A stretch of DNA of 64,000 bases. Source: Haliotis asinina. Its lineage: Eukaryota > Mollusca > Gastropoda > Lepetellida > Haliotidae. Made by a program: the position numbers and the translations under genes. The notes beneath the pieces were generated by a model. It made no database searches and was not told where the DNA came from. It worked only from the letters and a program-made list of their open reading frames with translations. The stretch lies in NCBI RefSeq assembly GCF_037392515.1, contig NC_090280.1, positions 73,768,504-73,832,503 on the forward strand, given 5' to 3'. Positions 13,801 through 25,800 of the stretch are shown in pieces (position 1 is the stretch's first letter; each line of letters begins with the position of its first letter).

Positions 13801-16800
13801 CACTGCATTGTCTAGTCCAGCCTTGATTGTTTACAGACCGCTACTGCATAACTTGAACATTACTGGTTGCGGTGTAAAACTAAACTTACTCACTCACCCA
13901 CAATTCATGGGAGAGCACAATGATGTAAAATTCCACTACCTTCACACAGCGACAGTGGAAGTGCTATGATCACTGCTATGGTCACTATGGAAGTGCTAAT
14001 TTTCAGCGTCTTTTCCTTTTGTATGTCTTGACACAGTTGTGAACAAACGTTTCCTTTTACCTTGTTGCGGTTAAGAATTTACCGTGACAAACGATGTAAG
14101 AAATCCCCCTGTGAACCAGCAAAACAGAACAACGACAAGTCATAAATGTTCAAATTGTATTATTATGCAACGAGAGCAAGGTATACAAAGTCACAAGTCA
14201 ATAGTCACAATGCAGATTACAAATACAATTCAAGAGAGACAAAATCTAAGGCAATGGGTCACAAGATATGATATAGCAAACTCACCAAAGTCTTGGTGTG
14301 AGAGAGAACAGCCATGCAGAATGTAAACACAGCAATCAGTGTGACAGCAGATAATGTAGATTCCGGCGTTGTCGGATGCAGATGATATAATTATAAACTC
14401 CAGAAATGTCCATGTCGCAACACGGCAACTAGCCTATATATATATTTAGCCATTTCCCAAAAGTTCGGGCATAAACGAACATCGTCAACACTGTAGAATG
14501 CCCTAGAATAAGTCTCCCGGAAGTAAGCACATCGAAAACTAGGAGCAGATAAATTCCAGAAAATCAGAATCCTAAAAGTGTTGACCATCTATCAAAACGA
14601 AATGTGACCCATCATAATTATAATTCAAAACACTAAATGTTGTGAGCCTGACCCAATAATAATTATTACTGAATTAATAACAAAAATATACAGAAAATAC
14701 ACACTCGTATTACATGTTTGATTAGCTTTTGTCACTGTTTGGAATATGGGGAGATTAATGTTTGTGTGACAGCAGCAATATGTCAGATGAGGTTTAGTAT
14801 CTGTGACATTTTGTGTGTTTTGTCCAGGTTTGTCAAAGTGGGTGAGGAACAAGGCTGTGTCTTATAACACATTCAGCTCTGCCATGGACTCTCTGTCTCG
14901 TTTCACCAAACACAGGATTGAGAGCATGGAGGTCGAAGAGTAAGTCACATTTTAATATCATTGATGCCCAGTGCTACCGCTTATTAGACTGTGTTCATAC
15001 TGCAGAAATAGCCGTCCTAACTACAACGTAAAAACATTTGAACATAAGTAAAGTACATTTAAATGATTTTGTACAGAGGTGATGAAGGAAAATAGTATGT
15101 GGTTTGTTTATGGTTGACAGATGTCATCTTGTGAAATGGAGATTTTGGATGAGAATAAAGGGGGCCAGTAGCTTGTGTTTCAGATTAAAGTGGATTGAGA
15201 CTCAGTGGATTGAGAATCCTTCTTAGGTGACCTCATAGATAGCAGATCATTGTAACCCAAAGGAGTTGATCGTTGCGCGTTATATTAATCACTAGATCTG
15301 GCCCAGACTTGTTTACAGGTTGCTGTCACAGGGGAGGAATCCTGTTCTGTGTTCAACAACACCCAACCAAACAAGCATTCTAAATCTAAAAGTTTTAGAC
15401 AAATTATTTAACATATTTGTGTTTATTTTAAGATATTGCACTAATTGTGTGATATCCATCAGAAGTTATTGTAATCAATTATTCTGTTTCAGAGCTGAAG
15501 CATCCTTTATTTCAAGCACACCTTGTACCCAACCATTCAATGAGTCAATGATCCGTACCCCACTTCAAGACAAGGCCAACATTACATGTCATTCTATGTC
15601 TGTGCACAAGGGAGACAACTCTGTATATGATTCTATGACTTCTCACTCACCATTACATCTCACCCCTGACCTTGGCTTCAAAACTGGAGGCAGAATGTCC
15701 TTAACCGAAGCAGACATAAACATTTTCGGACATTCTGGGAAAATGTTTGTGGAGGAGAATGTTAGTGTGACTTCACAGAAGGGGAATCAATGTGTTGACA
15801 GCAATGTTTCTCGTCAGGAGGTTGTGACATTGAATGAAACGACAAACTATGAGTCGTCTTCGAAAAATGGTGGCTATGTTCAGTCAGTGGCTGAGAGCCC
15901 TAGTAACCCTAAATTAGTTAAAACTGAGGGAAAGGCACAATCTGTTTTGAAAAATGGAGATCATCTAGGGCCTCAACTGCGTGATCATGGGAAAAATATG
16001 ATAGCGTCCTCACCTAACCCAAAGTCCGGACAGAAAAACAAACAAACAAAACTTGTCTTCAAGTTTGAATACAATGATATGGATGGCCAAATTAACAAAA
16101 GAAATGATAAAACTTTGAACAAGAATGTTTCAGAAAGTGATTCAACTGAATCAGGAAACATTATTGAAAAACAGAGCTTGGTGACTGGTTTGAGAACAAA
16201 CATGCTTAAACCAGATCTGGAGGAAGAAGTGAAATCGAACCGCTTCTTCAAATTCTGTCGTGTTCCAAGGAGAGACAGTCTAGGTTGTGAACGTCTTAAC
16301 CAGTCAGTAGATGATGTTCGCGAGAGTCGCAACAACCCACCTACAACTGAACCTATGGACAGTGACACTGCTAGAAGCACAAGTCCTCTTTTGTTTGATG
16401 GAAGTTCCGACCCACCCAGCATTTTAGAACATCAGACTGCAACCAAGAAACCACTTTTTAAACAAAAGAGTCGATCAGATAGTGTAGAACAGAGCACAGT
16501 TGACTCTAAAGAGACTCACGAGGACCATGTTCAGGAGGAACATGGCAGTAAGGGAGATGCTTGTGATATTGATGAACTTGAAGGGTTGATGGTCAAGCGA
16601 CGGAGTAGCAGACAGAAGAAACGTAAATCTGATAGTACTGCCAAGGCAGGGTCAAAACGGCCAAGGGGAATAGACTTTCTAGATGATGTTCAGGAAGATC
16701 AGGATCAGGTATATTTCCATGTAACTGTGATAAGAGTATCATTATTGTTGTTCTATAAGGTATAAGACAGCGGATAGTACACTGTATGTGTTTGGGGTGT

Positions 16801-19800
16801 TACAGGCTAGGTTAACTTAACTGAAGACACAGCCTTCAAGAAATGGTCAAGAATTGGTTTAGTTCATGTGTTTTCAGCAGGATTCCCTGAACATGGAAAG
16901 TACATATATCCATGGTATATCATGCATCCAGCCCTCCTAGATGATTTCACCTGATTATACACAAAATTGCACACTTTTCATAAAATAAAAATAATAATAT
17001 GTGCATTTGAATGCTGATGGTGCTAACAGTCAAAGTGGGCATGTTGTTACCCAAGCTACCTGTTAAGCGCTAGAAGGTTATGGTCACATGACTTATCCCA
17101 CCAGGTACCCATTTTCCGCTGTGTGAACAGAGGCAATATTGCACAAACTCACTTGCTTAAGGTGAGACCACGTGTCATGTGTGCTTCATTGTGAGGCAGG
17201 ACTGAAGTCCTTGAAACTCTCAGGAGTCAAGCTGACAAACACTGTCACCCATCCAAGAACTGTCCAAGCTCAACGTTGCTTCACTTCAACTGATTTGTGA
17301 CCTGAGCTCATGGTGTATATACCTTTTTGTTGCAGAAAGCAGATTTTAAACAGATAACTTGCAGTATGTGTGGCCATGTTCTTCTCAATGGGGTCAAAAG
17401 TAAGTATCTGTGTTACACTAACTGACACACTCACATTGGTGAGAGAGTGTGTTTAGGTTTTTCCCTGCTTTTACAATATGCCAGCAATATCACTGGGGGC
17501 GACACCAGAAATGGGCTTTACACACTGATTTATAAATAGTCTTTATAGTCACTGGTACTTAAGTATGTTCAGGGTCAATTTTTAATTGGTCAAGATATCA
17601 TATAGGATTTGTTTTATTTGATTGAGTAAACTTTAATGCTTATGTTCAGAATTCATGCACTGACACACTTATTTACAGCAACTTTGACCTAATGCTTACT
17701 AACAGTTAGTTACACCCAGTAAATGCAATAAGCACTGGGCCTCTAAGAAGGGCCCAAACTGGAAGTTTCTTGAAAAAAATAATCGCCTGGGTGGTTATTA
17801 CAGGAAATACAGTATGTTAATCTCTAGGATCTAAAGATGGGTGAGCACTGTAGAACCAGCTCACTCTCTCACACTTTCTCTCTCTCACACACTTAATGTA
17901 CCTTGAACCTCATTTTACAAGAGCATATGTTGACACAACCATCTACGGTCACCATCGTTCATTCTGTAACATAAATTTAAGGTACTGCAAGCTCCCCATT
18001 GACTGCTGTTGGATGTGTCTTCAGGCCAATACACGACATGGTGCTACAGTCTGAAAATATTCCAAGAAATGTGTCATTAGTACCAGTATTTTAAATTTGG
18101 TCTTGTTCCAGATTTTGAAAAGCGGAAAAGGTTGCCCTTCTTCGTGAAGTTGCCAGGGGTGACAGGTGTCCCTGATATAGTGTACCTATCGAATCAGCCT
18201 CTTGGGAATTCGCTGCAGGGGTTTTCCACTGTGCTTGGAAATGGTGAGGAGGATAACTCTTTTCAGATAACTCTGGATATGGAGAAGTTCTAGGAATGTA
18301 GTTGGTGATGCATAAAACAAGTTTCACTTTAGAAAGTTAGCTTTTTTTGTATTGAGATTAGTTACATTCCTGTAACCTAAACCCTCAACTTATTGAGGAA
18401 TTCATCCCCATCTGTCCTGTTCTGAAGGGTTTGTGATTGTGTTCACGGGCGTTGTGGTTTGATGGCATAAACGCAGCCGTTTCGGAGCATGTCATGGACT
18501 TTTTCGTGCTGCACGGGATTTTGTGCACCGTTCATCTGGGCATCTTGAACATGTGGCAGATTTTGAGTGTTGAGCGCTGGAGACAGAATAGACGAGTAGC
18601 TCTCCAGTAGTTTGTGACACAAAACAGTAAAATAGAAATAGGAGAGATAGATAGATAGATAGAGTAGGATTAACTAAATAGATAGGTTTGCATATTTAGT
18701 TTAATTTTTCATTGCATATATTTTACATTTCATTACATTACAAGGGAATTTCACTTTTAGTTGATTACAAGGGGATTTCACGTTTAGTTGTTTAAAGGGG
18801 AGTTCATGTTTAGTTAGTTAAAAGATTTGGTTTGAAAGGTAAGTCGAAATTTATATTTTAGTTTAATTTCCACTGCGTTACATTGGTAGCAGAGCGTGGT
18901 TGCTCTGACTCTGCACTAGCTACACTTAGGGATAGTAATAGTTTTTTTATAGGTTTCATAGACACATGCTTTTATTTTGGTAGTTGTTTCATTACATTGG
19001 TTGATAAATCAACAAACATGTCTGATATAGACAAATCAGAAGATAAAGTGAAGAAGTCTGTAAAGGTTACTTGTGATGTTAACAAGCTGGAGTTAAGAAT
19101 TGCCCAGCTTAAAAAACAAAAGACAGCAGCTAAGTCTGCACTGACAAAAGCTCAGAACACGATGCTGAGTTTAATTGATGGAGAGCATCTTCCCACAAAG
19201 AAAGCAGTTAGGGATGAGATAGATAAGGTGAGTTCACTGCAGGATAAGGTTGTTAGCTTATTGTATGAACTCTCCAAGGCATACGACCAAGGTAATGATT
19301 GTGATCAAGCTAAGAAAACCAGTAAAGAAATAGATGATGTACTGGAAGTTAGTGATGAGACTATACAAACCGCAAGAATTCATTTGAGCGGCAGGTCAGA
19401 TGAAAGTTCATCTACTAGTTTAAGATCAGGGATGTCAAGACTGTTTCGCACAAATGACACAAAGAAACACATCACTGTTACACATGAAGCTACAGGTGTT
19501 AATGAACCTAATAAACAAGGTGTTCCATATGTATATCAGAGAGATGATGCTTGGAAGGGAATTAATACAGCATCACAAGATGACAGAATAGGTGATGATA
19601 TGCGGACTAAACTCAAACGCGTTTCAATTCCTGTGTTTCATGGCAACATCAAAGAATATGAAAGCTGGAAGGCTGCCTTCATTGCATGTGTGGACAAAGC
19701 CAATGCTACTAATGAATACAAGTTGTTACAGCTAAAACAATACTTAGCTGGAGAGGCTTCTGAGGTCATTTCAAGGTTAGGGCACACTGCAGCAGCTTAT

Positions 19801-22800
19801 GATGTAGCTTTAGAACGACTGGAGAGAAAATATGGAGGTAAGAGAAGGCAAATCTCTTTGAAAATGGAAGAAGTTTATAACTTCAGACCAATTCGTCCAG
19901 GTAACGCCAAAGATCTAGAGAACTTCGCAGACCTTTTAGACATCACTGTTGTCAGTCTCAGAGAAGCTGATAAAATAGAAGAACTGGGTGACGGTTGTCT
20001 GTATTCCCAGCTGATGCGAAAAATGACAGGATCAATGATAACAAATTATCAAAGATGGTTGTTTGAAATCCAACGTCAGGAATCAGTGGAATGTTTAAGA
20101 GAATGGGTGCTTAAAGAATCTGAATTTCAAACAGTTGCATCTGAGGTAAAACTAGGCATCACTGAAAAGCCTAAAGAGAAGGAACATAGGTACAGTCAAA
20201 AGTCAGGGTCATTCTTTGGCAGGCCACAGGTACAGTTCTGTAACTTCTGTCATGAGAAGGGTCATCAAATAGGAATTTGTAAACGTTTCAGAGAGTTAGA
20301 TATCCAAAACCGATGGACTAAAGCTAAAGAACTGAAACTGTGCTTTCGGTGTTTAGGTACGCGTCATGTTGGGAAATTATGTCGCACAAACATCCCATGT
20401 GGTATTGAAGGATGTCGGTCGACACATAATAGATTACTACATGACAGTAACTGGGTAAAATCACAGACAAGGAACTATGGAAACAGTAGCAACAACTCTG
20501 AAAATTGTAAAACAGAAAATAAACAAACAACCACAATGTCATCAACAACAAATGGATATTATGTATCTTCCCTCAGAACAGTTCCAGTTATTCTAAAGAA
20601 TGGCTCGCGAAGAATAAAGGTCAATGCTCTTCTTGATGATGCTAGCACTCAGACATACATTAATGAAGACGTAGTATCAGAGTTGAGGGTACATGGTCAA
20701 AGACAGACAGTATCTGTTAATGTTCTGAACAGCAAGCAGGAAACCTTTAATAGCATGACTGTTGAAGTAGGTTTAGAAAGTCTTGATGGTTCGGTGGACA
20801 TAAACATATCTGCGCTAACTACAACAAAGGTCACAGGAATGATGAAGGTTATTGACTGGCAAAAACATGCACGTGATTGGAAACACTTACATGACATTGA
20901 GTTTCCAAAATTGAGTTCCAGACCAATTGTGGACATATTGATCGGCATGGACTATTTGGAACTCCATTGTTCTCAAACAGATGTTTGCGGCCAGCCTGGT
21001 GAACCAATAGCAAGGTTAACACCATTGGGTTGGACGTGCATTGGTAAAGTGCATGACCCAGGGACAGATAACAGACAATTGACAGATTCATTCTTTATTC
21101 ATGGTGGTAAAACAACAAGTGATGATAAAGAACTTGAGGCATTGGTAGATAGGTTCTGGGAGGTTGAATCCATTTCGGTATACAAACCTGTGCTGACAAG
21201 AGATGAGGAAATGGCTGTGAATGCTGTAAAAGAATCACTTACCCATGATTCACAGAGGTACACAGTTGGTGTTCCATGGAAGGAAGGTTCAAAACTTCCT
21301 GAAAGTAATTATGATATTGCTTTCAATCGCCTGAAACAAATTGAGAAAAAGTTAACAAAAGATGTGACAATTCAAACAGCATATGAGGATGTGATAACAC
21401 AGTATGAGAAAAAGGGATACATAAGAAAAGTACCTGAAAAAGAAATTAAAACAAAAAAATCCTGGTACTTACCACACTTTCCTGTTGTCCGGCCGGAAAG
21501 AAATACAACTAAGGTTAGGATGGTTTTTGATGCCTCAGCGAAATGTGACAGCGTGTCCTTAAATGATGTTGTGCAACAAGGACCAAAGCTGCAGAACAAT
21601 TTGGTTGAAATACTTCTAAGATTTAGAAAACATCCTATTGCAATCATATGCGACATTGCAGAAATGTACTTACAAATTCAGATTCCTAAACATGATCAGC
21701 CTTTCTTCAGATTTCTTTGGAGGTCAATGAATATGGAGAAAGAACCAGATGTGTATGAATTTTCACGGGTAGTCTTTGGAATGAATTGTTCGCCCTTTCT
21801 TGCACAGTATGTTACACAGGAACATGCTAAGTCATGTGAGAGTCATCTTCCTTTAGCAGCAGAAACAGTAGCGAAATCAACATACATGGATGACACAATG
21901 GATTCTGTGGAGACAGAAGACAAAGCACTACAGCTTTATGATCAAATAAATGAACTGTGGACAACAGCTGGTATGCATGCCAGGAAGTGGGTCTCCAATT
22001 CTGTGAAGGTGCTTGAATGCATTCCAGTTGCAGACAGACTATCTGAAATTAATATTCAGATGTCCGAGCTGCCATCTGTGAAAGCTCTAGGATTACTTTG
22101 GAATGCAGAGAATGATAAATTTCAGTTCTGCTACAAACTTACTAATGGCCACTTCAATGTGTCAAAAAGAGCTTTCTTGAGAGAAATTGCAAAGATATTT
22201 GACCCTCTAGGGCTTCTAGCTCCATTTACAATTAGGGCAAAGATTATTTTGCAACAGGTGTGGTTGTCTGGTGTAGGATGGGATGACAAGATGAGTCCTG
22301 ACTTAGAGGAAAAGGTCTTACAGTGGTATATGGAACTGGCAGATTTGAAGTCATTACGTTTTCCAAGGTGGATAGAATTTAGCTCAGAGATTGCCATTCC
22401 ATGTCTGCATGTGTTTGTTGATGCATCGCAAGATGCTTTTGGTGCTGTGATATACTTGGTGAGTGGTCATGGAGAGAGAATAGTTAGTCAGCTTGTTGCT
22501 TCAAAAAGCCATGTTGCTCCAATTAAAGCTGTAAGTGTTCCACGGCTTGAATTGATGGCTGCTGTTCTTGGAGTGAAACTCCTTCTGATTGTTGCAAAAG
22601 GTCTGGAAATGTCAGTTCATGATGCAAAGCTGTGGTCTGATAGCATGAATGTTTTATGGTGGATTAAGAACCACAGCAGAAGTTTTAAGCCATTTGTGGC
22701 TAATCGTGTGGGTTACATTCAGGAGATGACAAAACCTTGTCAGTGGATGCACGTACCAACAAAGCTGAATGCAGCTGACATACTTACCAAAGGAAGTAAA

Positions 22801-25800
22801 CCTGAAACTCTGGGCACAACAGCATGGCACCATGGTCCTGAGTTCTTAGCGCACGATGAAAGTCAATGGCCAGAGCAGAAAAATGATTTCGAGAAGGTAG
22901 ATCTGGAAAAGAAAACTAGATCAAACTTCAAAGTCACTATGAATGTTCAACATGATGATACGCCATGGCGTTTAGATCCATGTAGGTTTTCTGACTGGAA
23001 TAGACTTTGTAGGATCTTTGCATGGGTCTACAGGTTTCTAAACAACTGTCGGACAGCAAAAAATGTCAGACAGAAAAACAGTCTTGTTCCAGAAGAACTT
23101 GAGGAGGCTGAAAGAAAAATAATAGCAAATGAACAAAAGGAAGCATTTCCAACTGAGTATATGGCACTGAAACAGAGCAAGAGAGTAGCATCCAAGAGTA
23201 AACTCATTGGATTGCAGCCTTTTCTGGATGAAACGGGAGTGATGAGGTTAAATGGCAGATTGAGATTTGCAGATGTGCTCTCTTGGGAGGCTAGGTTTCC
23301 AATAATCATTCCCAGGAAAAGCTGGGTGACGAAACTCATAGTGAAACACCACCATGAAAAGTGTCTTCATATGGGAACCAACACCACACTGGCCTCATTG
23401 TCGTCAAAGTTCTGGATTGTATCCTCAAGAGAGGAGATCCGTGAATGGGAGAATGAATGTGCTTGGTGCAAAAAACAAAAGGCAAAACCAGCAGAACAGC
23501 TCATGGGAAGTCTTCCAAAAAGTAGAGTAGTAAGTTCAATGAGAGCATTTGTTCAAACTGGAGTGGACTTTGCTGGTCCGTTTCTTACGGTACAGGGCCG
23601 AGGAAAAAGCCGTCATAAGAGGTATTTGTGTCTCTTCACGTGTCTAGCTACTCGAGCTGTACACCTAGAGATTGCTTACGGACTAGACACAAACTCATTC
23701 TTAAATGCTCTTTTCCGTATGGCACATAGACGAGGATGGCCCAAGGAGATGGTATCTGACAACGGCACAAATTTCGTTGGAGCCGTAAAAGAGCTTAAAC
23801 AGTTGGTGAAATCTTTAGATTCAGACACCATGAAATCAAAGTTGTCAAACAGAGGCATAGTTTGGAGGTTTAATCCGCCAAATGCTCCTCACTTTGGAGG
23901 AATTTTTGAATCCATGATCAAGTCAGCTAAGCGTGCGATTTATGTGATACTTGGGTCAAGTGATGTCACTGATGAAGAATTGATGACAGCCTTTACGGGT
24001 GTTGAAGCTCTGTTAAATTCTAGACCACTCACATATCAGAGTGCACACGTTCAAGATGATGTTCCTCTTACTCCAAACCATTTTCTTCATGGACAACTAG
24101 GGGGAGACTTTGCTCCAGAAATAGACTCCACTTCTTATGCCCCTCAAAAGCGTTGGCGACGGATACAGGAACTCATCAGGCATGTATGGAGGAGATGGAT
24201 GAGAGAGTGGCTTCCAACTTTGAATGTCAGAAAAAAGTGGGTCACACCCTCAAGAGATTTCAAAGTTGATGATGTTGTTATTCTCGTGTCACAAGATAAC
24301 CCACGAGGAACTTGGCCTCTGGGAAGGGTAGTAAAAACATACCCAGGAAAGGATGGCCACGTCAGGGTGGTTGAAGTACAAGTTGGACAATCGAGGTTCA
24401 CTAGGCCAGTGACTAAGGTTTGTCCTCTGGAATATAGCAATTGAACCAGAAAGAACAAGTTACCAGTGTAAATAAAGTAGAATGTTCAAGTTTAGAACAG
24501 TGTTTGTTGTAAATAGGTTGAATATTTTAGCATTTATTTCGTTGGTTTGAGATTGCATTGCTGTTGATAGATGATGATAGACAGGAGTCTATCATGGAAG
24601 GGGGCATGTTCTGAAGGGTTTGTGATTGTGTTCACGGGCGTTGTGGTTTGATGGCATAAACGCAGCCGTTTCGGAGCATGTCATGGACTTTTTCGTGCTG
24701 CACGGGATTTTGTGCACCGTTCATCTGGGCATCTTGAACATGTGGCAGATTTTGAGTGTTGAGCGCTGGAGACAGAATAGACGAGTAGCTCTCCAGTAGT
24801 TTGTGACACAAAACAGTAAAATAGAAATAGGAGAGATAGATAGATAGATAGAGTAGGATTAACTAAATAGATAGGTTTGCATATTTAGTTTAATTTTTCA
24901 TTGCATATATTTTACATTTCATTACATTACAAGGGAATTTCACTTTTAGTTGATTACAAGGGGATTTCACGTTTAGTTGTTTAAAGGGGAGTTCATGTTT
25001 AGTTAGTTAAAAGATTTGGTTTGAAAGGTAAGTCGAAATTTATATTTTAGTTTAATTTCCACTGCGTTACATGTCCAGTGTAATAATAAAGGTATATGAA
25101 TCAGGTATGTTAATGTTCAAAAGTAAGAACCAATTTACCTTTGTGATTTCAACTCTTATCTCTTTGAAAGAAAGAATGATTAGAGAAAGAAAGTAGAGTG
25201 TATTCATCTTACCTCTGTATTACATTTGGAACATCATCACCATCCTACTGTCCTCTATTCCAGGCTTACCATTAGACAGCCACTGTGATACTGATGCCGG
25301 AGTGGCTGTCCAGTTTCTCCATTGTAACAAATGTGGAGATCAGCAGGACTGTGTGGACGTCTTGGGGTGTCGAATCCTACTGTCAACAGACTCACAGTAC
25401 CAGAAGGGACAGGTTGGTGCATTAGTGTGCAATGGTTATGAGTTGTTAACGGTAATTTGGTTGAAGCATGTCTTGCCAAGAAACAAGTATTGGAGTGAAT
25501 TTGTTAACATTCTACAGTGGTCCTGGCCTAATGGTTAAAAACCTGCTCCCAGATTCATTTCCCGACAAAGTTACAATGGGTGAAGCTCATTTCTGTTGTG
25601 CTCCGTTCATGGTCCTGTGCACAGAAGTAAAGCCCTGATTTCTCAAAAAAAAAAATTAGTTTCAAACTGAGTTTGACAATTTGAAACATTTGATTTTTTA
25701 AACTCAACGTTTTCTTAAAATAAAAAAGTCCAGTCAACTTAAGTAATCTGTCCGTGAAACTCAAATTGTCTACTATGTTTGAGTTTGATATTGATTTCAG

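Larger units (their letters stand above)
18418..25071 (+). mobile_element. BEL/Pao LTR retrotransposon, looks whole
   Basis: A 6,654-bp element with two 465-bp LTRs that I cannot tell apart by eye, flanked by the 5-bp target duplication TGTCC (18413-18417 and 25072-25076). Internal parts in order: primer-binding region right after the left LTR (tggtagcagagcg), one long gag-pol frame, and a purine tract (gaaggggg) before the right LTR. Order of domains (gag, zinc knuckles, protease, reverse transcriptase, RNase H, integrase) and family words fit BEL/Pao. Near-identical LTRs point to a very young insertion. It sits in sense orientation in the BRIP1 intron 18244-25263; without it that intron would be only a few hundred bases. 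Confidence 0.95.

Noticed and set aside
15320-15492. Upstream extension of the large BRIP1 exon
   Set aside because: The frame is open, but the acceptor at 15491-15492 restores phase with the previous exon and the upstream text is intron-like.
17220-17325. 5S rRNA gene
   Set aside because: Only part of the 5S region, diverged and fused to a SINE body.
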